The notes: generated by a model not told the origin, from the letters alone. DNA of 19,277 nt from CAZESS01 sp964414415 (GCA_964414415.1 CAYPWJ010000025.1:1-19277); one strand, 5' to 3'. Positions 1 through 7,088 are shown, counted from the first letter of the stretch. A program made the numbers and translations.

Positions 1-258
1 CTTATTCTTTCCACCGCGGAAATAATCGCGGTTATCAAGGAGATTCATGAACATATTTCGTACGCACAGAAGTATGCTTCTATAGAAAAGCGGGTATTAA
101 ATACAGTAGAAAAATTCCAAGAGAAGCCGACCGTTGGCCAGGTCATGGCGGCAATGTCAAATCAGGACAGGAATGAATTTTCCCGGTTTGAAATCTATCC
201 GGTTGTCTGCGAGGTGCTCAACTCCCTGTACAGCGACGGGGAGAAAGGAGATGAGTAA
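1..258 (+). CDS. 3' end of a hypothetical protein, truncated by the window edge
   Basis: The frame is open from the first base to the TAA at 256-258 and gives 85 residues. The N-terminus lies outside the window. The visible part is mostly helical and polar, with no membrane segment and no motif I recognise; it ends in an acidic tail (DGEKGDE). Its codons use more A and T in third positions (AAT, TAT, ATT, GAA) than the genes to its right, which could mean a different origin or weak expression. It converges on the rhodanese gene with a 27-base gap. I cannot assign a function. The only in-frame ATGs are late, so an internal start is unlikely. Confidence 0.55.
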   Translation, partial: LILSTAEIIAVIKEIHEHISYAQKYASIEKRVLNTVEKFQEKPTVGQVMAAMSNQDRNEFSRFEIYPVVCEVLNSLYSDGEKGDE

Positions 259-285
259 CCGACGGCCGCACAGTGGAGCAGACCG

Positions 286-1428
286 TTAGAGGAGAAGACG
301 GAGGTCCAGCCCAGTCAGTTCGGCAAGCCAGGCAGAGAGATATCTCCACATGTTGAAGGCAGCATCACACGGGTGGCACAGCGGCATGCTGACCTGCATC
401 GTCTCCCAGTCACTCTGGCCGTCGACGGTGTCCTTTGCCTTCGCCTTGACGGTATAGATGCCGCTTTCGTTCCAGATATGCTCCAGGGTCACCGTCTCAC
501 CTGACGAAAAAGGACCGAGCCATTCCTCCGCCGGGCAGCTCTGGCTCCATTCCACCCAGAGGTAGACCCGGTCGCCGTCGGGGTCGCTGACAGTGAAGTT
601 ATACCGGTATGACTGGCCCGTCCTGCCGCTGGATGGCCCCGCTATCGACGGTGGCTCCGGCGCCGCGTTATCGACGATGACCTCCTTCGATGTCCAGTCG
701 CTCCGGTCGCCGACGTGATCCTTCGCCACCACCTGCACCTGATAGATGCCGGGCGCTGTCCATGCGTGAGATGCGTTGGCCTGCATGCCTGAGGGAGAGT
801 AATCCGTCCAGCTGTCGACGGCGCCGTCGCTGTCCCAGCCCCACCCGTAGCGGACAGGGTCGCCGTCAGGGTCGACCGCGCTCGCAGTATAGGTGGCTGC
901 ATCGCCGGCATGCACCTCAGCTGGTCCCTGTAGCGCAGCCGGTGACTCGGGCGCTGTGTTACCTGTCTTCGTGGGGTAGCCTTCCTCCTTCCAGGCGGTG
1001 ATGCCGCCCTGCAGGTTGTAGATGGCGCCATCGAAGCCTGCGGCGTCAAGCAGCTGTGTGGCGGTGCTGCTCCGGCCGCCGCTCTTGCAGTAGACGATGA
1101 CCGTCGCACCGGCATAGCGTGCCTTGAATGTCTGCATACCCTGCTCGCTGTCAAGGCGTGACAGCGCAAAATGTCGGGGAAACTCGGGGTACGGCGTGTC
1201 GATCCGCTCGCTCCGCCATTCTCCATCCGTTCGTACATCGATGGGTATCTGCACCGACGATGCATCGGTCAGGAGTTCATATGCATCGCTCGGCGGGATA
1301 TCCTCGTACCCCGCCTCTACAGATGTGGCGTCGAGGTCCGGTATGAAAACGGATGCGGCTGGCCCCAGAAGGATACACGTTGTCGCCGTCACCAGGGCAA
1401 CGGCATGCCACACGCTGATATGCATCAT
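286..1428 (-). CDS. exported rhodanese-like protein with two PKD-like domains
   Basis: The protein has 380 residues from the chosen ATG. Residues 1-27 form a hydrophobic signal peptide or anchor. Residues about 40-152 are a rhodanese (sulfurtransferase) domain; its active-site loop CKSGGRSS contains the presumed catalytic Cys114. Two PKD-like beta-sandwich domains follow at about 157-254 and 256-348, each with DPDGD and a GIYxVxxxAKD strand. The family carries sulfane sulfur on the cysteine as a persulfide; an extracytoplasmic one with PKD modules is probably held at the cell surface. An in-frame ATG at 1440 exists, but ATG 1428 has GGAGG five bases upstream (1434-1438) and suits the TATA box at 1458-1465. 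Substrate is unknown. The last 20 residues are a hydrophobic, Leu-rich amphipathic tail with no clear role. Confidence 0.85.
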   Translation of the reverse strand: MMHISVWHAVALVTATTCILLGPAASVFIPDLDATSVEAGYEDIPPSDAYELLTDASSVQIPIDVRTDGEWRSERIDTPYPEFPRHFALSRLDSEQGMQTFKARYAGATVIVYCKSGGRSSTATQLLDAAGFDGAIYNLQGGITAWKEEGYPTKTGNTAPESPAALQGPAEVHAGDAATYTASAVDPDGDPVRYGWGWDSDGAVDSWTDYSPSGMQANASHAWTAPGIYQVQVVAKDHVGDRSDWTSKEVIVDNAAPEPPSIAGPSSGRTGQSYRYNFTVSDPDGDRVYLWVEWSQSCPAEEWLGPFSSGETVTLEHIWNESGIYTVKAKAKDTVDGQSDWETMQVSMPLCHPCDAAFNMWRYLSAWLAELTGLDLRLLL

Positions 1429-1457
1429 GTCTGCCTCCATTCCTTAACCGGCTGAGG

Positions 1458-1465
1458 TTTAAAAA
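1458..1465 (-). promoter_or_regulatory. TATA box of the rhodanese-PKD gene
   Basis: On the minus strand this reads TTTTTAAA, centred 33 bases before ATG 1428. A start site 23-26 bases downstream falls at 1435-1438, inside the alternative ATG at 1440, which favours the later start. Confidence 0.5.
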
Positions 1466-1480
1466 CGTGGCGGCTTCACG

Positions 1481-1582
1481 TTACAGCCGTCGTTTTTTCA
1501 GCGCGATGTAGAGACACCAGGCAAGGCCGCCATAGAAGACCCCGCACCCGATGATGAACATGGCGACGGCGCTTGCCGGCAT
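1481..1582 (-). CDS. MetS-like small subunit of the NSS symporter (33 residues)
   Basis: A 33-residue single-span membrane protein beginning MPASAVAMFIIGCGVFYGG and ending ALKKRRL. The pattern SAxxM, a hydrophobic stretch, then GGLA and a basic tail resembles the MetS family, small proteins encoded beside bacterial NSS transporters (MetP-MetS of Corynebacterium imports methionine and alanine). The ATG lies one base after the stop codon of the symporter gene, and GGAGGAG at 1588-1594, inside the last symporter codons, is a good ribosome-binding site. That implies translational coupling and a joint complex in the cytoplasmic membrane. The basic tail predicts a cytoplasmic C-terminus. Family assignment is by pattern only. 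Confidence 0.75.
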   Translation of the reverse strand: MPASAVAMFIIGCGVFYGGLAWCLYIALKKRRL

Positions 1583-1583
1583 G

Positions 1584-3035
1584 CTAGCTCCTCCGTATCC
1601 GGGCGAACGCTCGGGCAGCGATGAGGCTTGCGACGACGATGAGGATGCCGACGAGGAGCGCCGCCGCGGGCATCCCGGCGTATCCCTCTGCAAGGAGCTC
1701 GATGAACGACGCCAGTGCGATGACGACCAGGATGACCGGGGCGACGATGCGCACCAGGTGCTCCCACCATCGCCCCACCGGGAAATCCGACACCTCGTTG
1801 ACGGCCCGCCGGATGTGCTTGGCACCCATCACGTAGCCGAACACGATGCATTCCATGAGGCCGATGAGCACCAGGCCAAAGTTGGAGATGAAATGATCAG
1901 CGATCTCCACCCAGTAGATGCCGGCGCCTGTCGCCAGCGGCACGCTCAAAAGAAAACCGAGGAGACAGATGACGAAGGTTGCCCTGTGCCGGGAGAAGCC
2001 TTTCTCTCGCACGGCCGCCCGGACGGACTCGATCATGCTGAACGCGGAGTTGATGCCAAAGGTCAGCAGCACCAAGAAAAAGATAGCGCCGAACAGCGCC
2101 GCGGCGACGGGCAGCTGGGAGATAGCCGTTGGATAGGTGATGAACGCCAGGCCGAGGCCGCTGCCGGCTGCCTCGCTGATGGCCACGCCGGTTGAATGAG
2201 ACAGATAGCCGAGGACGGAGAACACGGCAAAGCCAGCAAGAAAGGCGATGCCGCCGTCGGCCAGCGCCGCGATGCAGGCGTTGTTGGTGACGTCGCTGTC
2301 CTTCCTGAGGTAGCTTGCGTAGGCGATCATGATGCCCTGCGCCAGCGACAGCGAGAAAAAAATCTGTGCGTAGGCCGCCAGCCACACCGACGGCGACGCG
2401 AGCTCCGCGAAATGCGGCGTGAGGTAAAAGCTCAGGCCCTCCATAGCGCCGGGCAGCGTGACGCCGCGAAGCGCGAGAATGACCAAGAGCAACGTGGGCA
2501 GCGGCACCGTAATGGTGATAGCCCACTCGATGGAGCGCACGCCCTTGTACAGGATGAGGTATACAGCCGTCCATATGAAGAGCAGGGCGAACACGATCTG
2601 GAGGTTGAGACCGCCGGCGACGAACGGCGAGGCGGTTTTGGCCAGGAATTGGTCGAAAAACGCCGCCGCGTTACCGCCCCAGACCAGGCCCGCAGAGTGC
2701 ACGATGTAGGAGAGACACCAGGCCATGATGACTGAGTAGTAGACGGCGATGACGAAGGCGGCAACGACGGCCCACCAGCCGGCCCATTCCCATTTTTCGT
2801 TGATCTGGGCGAAGGATTCGGGCGCTGCAGAGCCGAACCATTTACCGACCGCGAACTCGACCATGAGCAGCGGGATGCCCACGGTGAACAGCGCCACAAA
2901 GTAGGGTATCAGGAATGCGCCGCCGCCGTTCTGGTAGCAGACATATGGGAAGCGCCAGATGTTGCCCAGCCCGACGGCTGAACCGATGGCTGCCATGACG
3001 AAGGCCATGCGGGAACGCCACTCTTCTCGTGCTAT
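1584..3035 (-). CDS. sodium:solute symporter, NSS (SNF) family, probable AUA start
   Basis: A polytopic membrane transporter of the neurotransmitter:sodium symporter family, which imports amino acids or related solutes with Na+. From the first ATG (3008) it has 474 residues beginning MAFVMAAIGSAVGLGNIWRF, the unwound TM1 segment that binds Na+ and substrate. The family's cytoplasmic N-terminal motif, RExW, lies before that ATG: codons 3009-3035 read (ATA)-A-REEWRSR in frame with no ATG, GTG or TTG before the TAG at 3051-3053. I therefore start the gene at ATA 3035, giving 483 residues. A TATA-like element at 3056-3063 would place transcription start near 3034. TM segments with GTGIY-like and NSAFSM motifs continue to the C-terminus; the length is near that of prokaryotic members. 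Substrate cannot be told from sequence; the MetS-like partner hints at neutral amino acids. Confidence 0.9.
   Translation of the reverse strand: MAREEWRSRMAFVMAAIGSAVGLGNIWRFPYVCYQNGGGAFLIPYFVALFTVGIPLLMVEFAVGKWFGSAAPESFAQINEKWEWAGWWAVVAAFVIAVYYSVIMAWCLSYIVHSAGLVWGGNAAAFFDQFLAKTASPFVAGGLNLQIVFALLFIWTAVYLILYKGVRSIEWAITITVPLPTLLLVILALRGVTLPGAMEGLSFYLTPHFAELASPSVWLAAYAQIFFSLSLAQGIMIAYASYLRKDSDVTNNACIAALADGGIAFLAGFAVFSVLGYLSHSTGVAISEAAGSGLGLAFITYPTAISQLPVAAALFGAIFFLVLLTFGINSAFSMIESVRAAVREKGFSRHRATFVICLLGFLLSVPLATGAGIYWVEIADHFISNFGLVLIGLMECIVFGYVMGAKHIRRAVNEVSDFPVGRWWEHLVRIVAPVILVVIALASFIELLAEGYAGMPAAALLVGILIVVASLIAARAFARIRRS
1588..1594 (-). promoter_or_regulatory. ribosome-binding site of the MetS-like gene
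   Basis: GGAGGAG on the minus strand, five bases before ATG 1582 and inside the final codons of the symporter gene. It supports the 33-codon ORF as a real gene. Confidence 0.65.
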
Positions 3036-3055
3036 ACAACCACCACACGGCTAAT

Positions 3056-3063
3056 GATAAAAG
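3056..3063 (-). promoter_or_regulatory. TATA-like element of the NSS transporter gene
   Basis: CTTTTATC on the minus strand, centred about 26 bases before 3034. It fits a leaderless transcript beginning at the ATA codon (3033-3035). A competing TATA-like TTGTATAG at about 3034-3041 would instead suit the ATG at 3008. Confidence 0.35.
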
Positions 3064-3064
3064 C

Positions 3065-3673
3065 TTACATAAACACTTCGTTGTCCTCGGTCCGCAGCCG
3101 GTCTGCCAGCACCGTGAAGGCCCGCGGTGCATCGGTCTCCTCGATGACCAGAAACGTGTCCTCCCGGCAGTCCATGAGGTGCACCACGTTTATGTCCTCG
3201 GAGGCCAGCGCAGAGAGCAAAAAGGCGGCCACACCCGGCGTGTGCTCTATCTCGGGCGGACTCCTGATATGGATGATGGCAAGCCCGTTTTCGACGTTGT
3301 TGAACGCCCGGCGCTCCCGGACAGGCTGGTCGAGGAAGTACATGTAGCCGCTTGGTGTCTTCGAATAGGCGATGGAGGAAACAGAGAGTGGCTCTTCTAC
3401 ATGCACCGCGGCCACCTTGTTCTGGATGGAAAAATGGGACTGCTGCAGCAGCGCTATCACGGTTTTCTCCCGGTCGTGCGTTTCGTCTCTGAGGCGACGG
3501 CTGTACCTGAGGAGGGCGGCCTTGACCGCCTGCACGTGTGCACCCCCAAGCTCGGCGGATATCTGCCGGGCGAGGGCGCTGTAGTTGACAACGTCTTGTT
3601 CTATCGCATGCTGGATGTAGGGCCGTCTGCGAATCAGGGAGCGCACCCGCTCGGCCAGCGATGTATGTTCCAT
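3065..3673 (-). CDS. ACT-domain protein with a helical N-terminal region
   Basis: The protein has 202 residues from ATG 3673. The N-terminal half (about 5-75) is helical and resembles a winged-helix or helix-turn-helix segment (NYSALARQISAELGGAH). The C-terminal part (about 125-195) matches an ACT domain: GLAIIHIRSPPEIEHTPGVA, then ALASEDINVVHL and a closing DTFLVIEE strand. ACT domains bind amino acids and regulate enzymes or transcription; this architecture is known as an uncharacterised archaeal family. It lies directly upstream of the NSS transporter on the same strand, so an amino-acid-sensing regulator of that transporter is an attractive but unproven idea. An in-frame ATG at 3691 exists; the TATA box at 3697-3706 points to 3673. 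Confidence 0.75.
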   Translation of the reverse strand: MEHTSLAERVRSLIRRRPYIQHAIEQDVVNYSALARQISAELGGAHVQAVKAALLRYSRRLRDETHDREKTVIALLQQSHFSIQNKVAAVHVEEPLSVSSIAYSKTPSGYMYFLDQPVRERRAFNNVENGLAIIHIRSPPEIEHTPGVAAFLLSALASEDINVVHLMDCREDTFLVIEETDAPRAFTVLADRLRTEDNEVFM

Positions 3674-3696
3674 TTGAAACTTATATACCATTATTT

Positions 3697-3706
3697 GTAA
3701 TAAATT
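3697..3706 (-). promoter_or_regulatory. TATA box of the ACT-domain gene
   Basis: AATTTATTAC on the minus strand, centred 28-29 bases before ATG 3673. It lies in the AT-rich divergent region shared with the NosD-like gene. Confidence 0.5.
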
Positions 3707-3717
3707 TTACTATCTAA

Positions 3718-3727
3718 TTTAAATAAG
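3718..3727 (+). promoter_or_regulatory. TATA box of the NosD-like gene
   Basis: TTTAAATAAG, centred about 26 bases before position 3748. It predicts a start at or beside GTG 3749, or a leader of about 12 bases to ATG 3761. Confidence 0.5.
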
Positions 3728-3748
3728 GTAATTTTTTACCATATATTG

Positions 3749-4924
3749 GTGAATCAAAATATGAAAAGCGTGCATAAAACAGGCGGCAGCAGATGGAGGG
3801 CAATACTCGCCCTCGTGGCGATAACCACTCTGCTGATGCTGCCTATGGCCATCCATCATCACACAGGCGGCACCGTCAAGGCAACACCCAAGGGCAGCGC
3901 ACATATGGCAAACTATAACCCGCATCCCCCCATACGCATAAACGGCAACGATGACTTCACCGCCGCCAACGGCGTCACCAGCGGAAATGGCACTGAAAAC
4001 AATCCCTACATAATTGAGGGATGGGACATAGACATTTCAGATGCAGCGAACAGCGGCATAACGATTAAGCATACGAACAAATATTTCATCATCCAGGGGT
4101 GCTATGTTCACGACGGCGAGGAAAACGAGCATACCTGTTATGGAATTGCTTTATGGAACGTATCGCATGGATGTATCAAGGACTGCGAGATAGTCCGCAA
4201 CGATGATGGAATAACCATACGAAGTGATGGGGGTACTCCATCGACGCGAAATACGGTCACGAACTGTACTCTTTCAGACAATGATTATGGCTTCTTCATG
4301 TATTACAGCCACCACAACAACATAACCGGCTGCACTATACGCGAAAACCAAAATGGCATTGTCATGCTGTATTCCGATTACAACAATATCTCCCGCTGCC
4401 TCGTGCTCAACAACACTGAGAACGGTATACGTATGAGCAACCCCTCGAGAGAGGTGGAAACAGCAACGGCTTACGCGGAGACGAGAACGCGCTTCAACGT
4501 GGTGTACGATTGCACGGTTTCCGGCAATGCACGGGGCATCGAGGTGCGGAGCGGGGCAGCTGAAAACATGATTGTAACCTGTGACATAGCCGGCAATGAA
4601 TACTACGGTGTTGTTCTGGTAGACCGGGTTCACAACAATACCATAACCGGCTGCACGATACAGGAAAACATGATAGGTATAGATGTACTCAGGTCGTATT
4701 ATTTCGGGCCGTCCGACGACAACCTCATCTACCACAACGCGTTCATTGGCAACGATATGCAGGCCATCGACACCTGTGACAACAGATGGGACAACGGCAG
4801 CGTGGGAAACTACTGGAGCACCTATCCCTGGTTCGACCTCAACGGGGATGGCATCGGTGACCTGCCGAAATATGTTCCCGGCGGCCTGAACTGGGACAGA
4901 TATCCTCTAATGCAACGTAAATAA
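3749..4924 (+). CDS. secreted NosD-like right-handed beta-helix protein
   Basis: The protein has 391 residues from GTG 3749; ATG 3761 (387 residues) is an equally possible start. A basic N-terminus and the hydrophobic stretch ILALVAITTLLMLPM form a signal peptide. After a NPYIIEGWDI entry motif come tandem beta-helix turns (PbH1/NosD type) through most of the chain, such as NNITGCTIRENQNGIVM and NTITGCTIQENMIGIDV. The end, GNYWSTYPWFDLNGDGIGD, is the usual C-cap of this archaeal family. NosD proper is a periplasmic factor for the copper site of nitrous oxide reductase, but most archaeal relatives are surface or carbohydrate-binding proteins and nothing here suggests denitrification. It is less GC-rich than its neighbours. 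Confidence 0.8.
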   Translation: MNQNMKSVHKTGGSRWRAILALVAITTLLMLPMAIHHHTGGTVKATPKGSAHMANYNPHPPIRINGNDDFTAANGVTSGNGTENNPYIIEGWDIDISDAANSGITIKHTNKYFIIQGCYVHDGEENEHTCYGIALWNVSHGCIKDCEIVRNDDGITIRSDGGTPSTRNTVTNCTLSDNDYGFFMYYSHHNNITGCTIRENQNGIVMLYSDYNNISRCLVLNNTENGIRMSNPSREVETATAYAETRTRFNVVYDCTVSGNARGIEVRSGAAENMIVTCDIAGNEYYGVVLVDRVHNNTITGCTIQENMIGIDVLRSYYFGPSDDNLIYHNAFIGNDMQAIDTCDNRWDNGSVGNYWSTYPWFDLNGDGIGDLPKYVPGGLNWDRYPLMQRK

Positions 4925-4930
4925 AAAGCG

Positions 4931-5173
4931 CTATCGCCGGGCGCTGTCCCGGTAGCGTTCCCAGCGTGTCCGCCAGTCGGGAGTGCGAGCCTGCCGGAGT
5001 TTGTCCAGGGCGACCTGCTGGGCTTCCTCCCGCATTTCCTCGACGCGGAGCCTGATTGCTTCCTTGGCGAACTCCGCGATGCTGCCGTATCCGAGCTCTG
5101 GGTTGTGCTCAAGAAAGCTGGTGAGATGTCGATGGAGATCCTTGGGGAGAGAAACAGGGGTATACGGGCTCAT
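4931..5173 (-). CDS. ribbon-helix-helix DNA-binding protein
   Basis: An 80-residue protein with a beta strand (TPVSLPKDL), then a helix and a second helix beginning YGSIAEFAKEAIR, the typical archaeal ribbon-helix-helix (CopG/ParD-like) fold at residues 4-45. The rest is a charged helix rich in Arg and Glu, ending DSARR. Members are dimeric DNA-binding regulators; some act as antitoxins. I see no toxin gene next to it: its upstream neighbour is rnhB on the same strand and its other neighbour is the NosD-like gene, whose stop lies 6 bases away tail to tail. ATG 5173 is preferred to ATG 5179 because the TATA box at 5196-5205 predicts a start near 5174. Confidence 0.75.
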   Translation of the reverse strand: MSPYTPVSLPKDLHRHLTSFLEHNPELGYGSIAEFAKEAIRLRVEEMREEAQQVALDKLRQARTPDWRTRWERYRDSARR

Positions 5174-5195
5174 GCTCATATTACAATCGTTAACC

Positions 5196-5205
5196 GTATT
5201 TATAC
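5196..5205 (-). promoter_or_regulatory. TATA box of the ribbon-helix-helix gene
   Basis: A strong palindromic GTATAAATAC, centred about 27 bases before ATG 5173. It sits just after the rnhB stop, so the small gene has its own promoter and probably a leaderless mRNA. Confidence 0.6.
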
Positions 5206-5215
5206 CTATGTGTGG

Positions 5216-5875
5216 CTAGAAGAGCGTGTCCTGCTCGAGGGCTCCTTTGACTTTTTGCACGGTTTTCCACGACCGGCGGGTGTGCGGCGGGACGTCGCCG
5301 TACTCCTCCATCCAGGTCTTAAGGAATGTCCGTGTCCGTGGATCGGAGGGGTACCCGCTGCCGAGGGGCAGGCCAAGCCGGGGTTCGAGCTCCCTGGCTA
5401 TCACGTTGACCTGGCGGTCGCGCTCCACCTTTGCCATGATCGACGCAGCGGAGACCACCGGGTAGGTATCATCCGCCTCATGCCGCGATATCACGGTGGC
5501 GTCGAACGGCAGACTGGAGCGGAAGCGCTCCGCGAACCATGCCTCGTCGGTGCTGACGGCGTCGAGATAATAGGTGTCGGCCCGTTTCTCGCTGCCGACA
5601 TTGGCGAAGACGTGCGCCTCGAGCTCGTTGAGCGTCATCGCCGCACGCAGCGAGTCGATGTCCTCCGCCGCGACGACGCTGCAGCGCCAGTAAAACCGTT
5701 CGTCGATGGCGGCGGCAAGTGTCTCCCGCCGGTTGGGGCTATGCCGTTTTGAATCCTTGACCCTGAGCGCCAGCAAGTCATCCATCTCTGCCTCTGATAT
5801 CCAGACGCCGGCGACCACCATAGGGCCGATGACCGGACCGCGCCCTGCCTCGTCGAGGCCGCATGTCAGCGCCAT
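5216..5875 (-). CDS. rnhB: ribonuclease HII
   Basis: The 219-residue protein begins MALTCGLDEAGRGPVIGPMV. It hydrolyses the RNA strand of RNA-DNA hybrids and starts removal of single ribonucleotides from DNA. Metal ligands of the family are visible: Asp8 and Glu9 in the DEAGRG motif, Asp105 in YYLDAV and Asp135 in HEADDTYPVVSAASI; Tyr175 in GSGYPSDP is the ribonucleotide-sensing tyrosine. Length is normal for the archaeal enzyme. The frame is open much further upstream, but ATG 5875 gives the canonical N-terminus and overlaps the end of the endonuclease Q gene by 10 bases, so the two are coupled. The C-terminus ends EQDTLF, a possible short PCNA-binding motif. Confidence 0.93.
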   Translation of the reverse strand: MALTCGLDEAGRGPVIGPMVVAGVWISEAEMDDLLALRVKDSKRHSPNRRETLAAAIDERFYWRCSVVAAEDIDSLRAAMTLNELEAHVFANVGSEKRADTYYLDAVSTDEAWFAERFRSSLPFDATVISRHEADDTYPVVSAASIMAKVERDRQVNVIARELEPRLGLPLGSGYPSDPRTRTFLKTWMEEYGDVPPHTRRSWKTVQKVKGALEQDTLF

Positions 5876-7068
5876 TCCATCAGCCTCCGCTGCTGTTCCC
5901 TGTCGCCGCTGCTGCGGGGCAGCTCGAGTTCGCCGTATCGGCCGCCGCCCCCGGGGTGTATCGTGATGTCGCCGCTGCGGAACGCCTGGATGGCCGACGC
6001 CACCGCCGGAGCTGCGACCTGCCGGATGTCCTCGGGGTCGGCGTCGAGAAGGACCGTGATTTCGCTGCCGAAATGGTCCATGAGATGCTGCCATCGCCGC
6101 TGCACCGTCTGAGAGCGAGGGGAGAACCGGAGCGCCGCACCGATGATTTCGGCGAGAGGGAGCAGATGCAGATACGGCGGCCGGTGCTCCGGGTGCCGGG
6201 GATGGTCGCGCACGGCAAGCTCTGCCACCCTGTCACGCACGCCTTTCTTGATGCGACCGCCGCAGCCACACCGCCAGTCTCGCTGTCGTGCCTCGCTCAC
6301 CTCGTACTGGCGGTAGCAGGAGGTACAGGCTGTCCGGTTGTATTTGCCCTCGCTGGGTGGAAACCCGACGTTGAGCGCGATGCCACGGCCGCCGCGGCGA
6401 TGAACGGCGCTCCGTATATCGTCCCAGGTGATGGCCGTGATGTCGAGGCGGTTGAACTCCCGGGCCAGCCTGATGGGATACGGCGAGTGGCTGTCCGAGT
6501 TGGAAAAGAACGTCAGCTCGTGCAGCTCGTCGATGCCGTCGGCGTAGTCGCTGTCTGCACTGAGCCCCAGCTCCAGGAAATCGACCCGTGCGTCGTCGTA
6601 GCAGTCGCGGCGGCTGTCGTGGTATGCGTACATCGCGGTCCAGGGAGTGAAGGCGTGTGCGGGACCGATGAGCGCCCCGGCGTCATGCGCCGCGTCGGCG
6701 ATTGAGGTGCCGTCAAGGGAGACATGTGGCCGGCCGGCGGTGTCGATGGCGTCGGCCGCCGGCGCTATCGCTGCTCTGAAGGCATCGACGGCCTGCCATC
6801 CGGGGAACAGCAGGAGGTGGTGCACGCGGTTGGTGTCTTCGACCTCGGTTGTCAGGACGAAGCTGGTGCCGTCGACGGTGATGATGCCATCCGTCATCTC
6901 GCCTTCCCGGCAAAGTTCCCGCCGCCATACCGGGTGCAGGCAGTCGCCGGTGCCGAGGAGCTGTATGCCTTTGCGACGTGCCTCTGTTGCGAGGCGCTCC
7001 ACCGTCATCTTTGGCGAGGTGCCCCCTGAGAAGCGAGAGTGGATGTGCAGGTCGGCGTCGACGTGCAT
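5866..7068 (-). CDS. endonuclease Q (PHP-domain DNA repair nuclease)
   Basis: The 400-residue protein starts MHVDADLHIHSRFSGGTS and continues with KGIQLLGTGDCLHPVW, the signature of the TIGR00375/endonuclease Q family. EndoQ, studied in Thermococcales, nicks DNA 5' of deaminated bases (uracil, hypoxanthine, xanthine) and abasic sites. Residues 1-220 form the PHP metal-binding domain: His8, His10, Asp42, Glu75, His138 and the SDSH motif at 191-194. A zinc module follows with Cys248, Cys251, Cys267 and Cys269, then GRIKKGVRDR and HPEHRPPYLHLLPLAEIIG, which are hallmarks of the family. A TATA box at 7089-7094 gives a leaderless start at ATG 7068. Its last 10 bases overlap rnhB. The tail QRRLMEW may bind PCNA. 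Confidence 0.88.
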   Translation of the reverse strand: MHVDADLHIHSRFSGGTSPKMTVERLATEARRKGIQLLGTGDCLHPVWRRELCREGEMTDGIITVDGTSFVLTTEVEDTNRVHHLLLFPGWQAVDAFRAAIAPAADAIDTAGRPHVSLDGTSIADAAHDAGALIGPAHAFTPWTAMYAYHDSRRDCYDDARVDFLELGLSADSDYADGIDELHELTFFSNSDSHSPYPIRLAREFNRLDITAITWDDIRSAVHRRGGRGIALNVGFPPSEGKYNRTACTSCYRQYEVSEARQRDWRCGCGGRIKKGVRDRVAELAVRDHPRHPEHRPPYLHLLPLAEIIGAALRFSPRSQTVQRRWQHLMDHFGSEITVLLDADPEDIRQVAAPAVASAIQAFRSGDITIHPGGGGRYGELELPRSSGDREQQRRLMEWR

Positions 7069-7088
7069 ATATTGCTATGACGGTGGCG

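Noticed and set aside
1551..2735. Plus-strand open frames opposite the NSS transporter
   Set aside because: Highly charged, repetitive translations mirror membrane-segment codons of the real gene.
3029..3700. Plus-strand open frame of 223 codons opposite the ACT-domain gene
   Set aside because: No motif; the opposite frame has a clear ACT domain and promoter.
3749..4924. Nitrous oxide reductase accessory role for the NosD-like protein
   Set aside because: No nosZ, nosF or nosY gene is nearby and the beta-helix family is broad in archaea.
4931..5173. Toxin-antitoxin module
   Set aside because: The ribbon-helix-helix protein could be an antitoxin, but no toxin-like ORF is adjacent.
5876..6094. 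N-terminal extension of RNase HII
   Set aside because: The extension is Arg/Gly/Pro-rich shadow of the EndoQ C-terminus; ATG 5875 gives the canonical RNase HII N-terminus.
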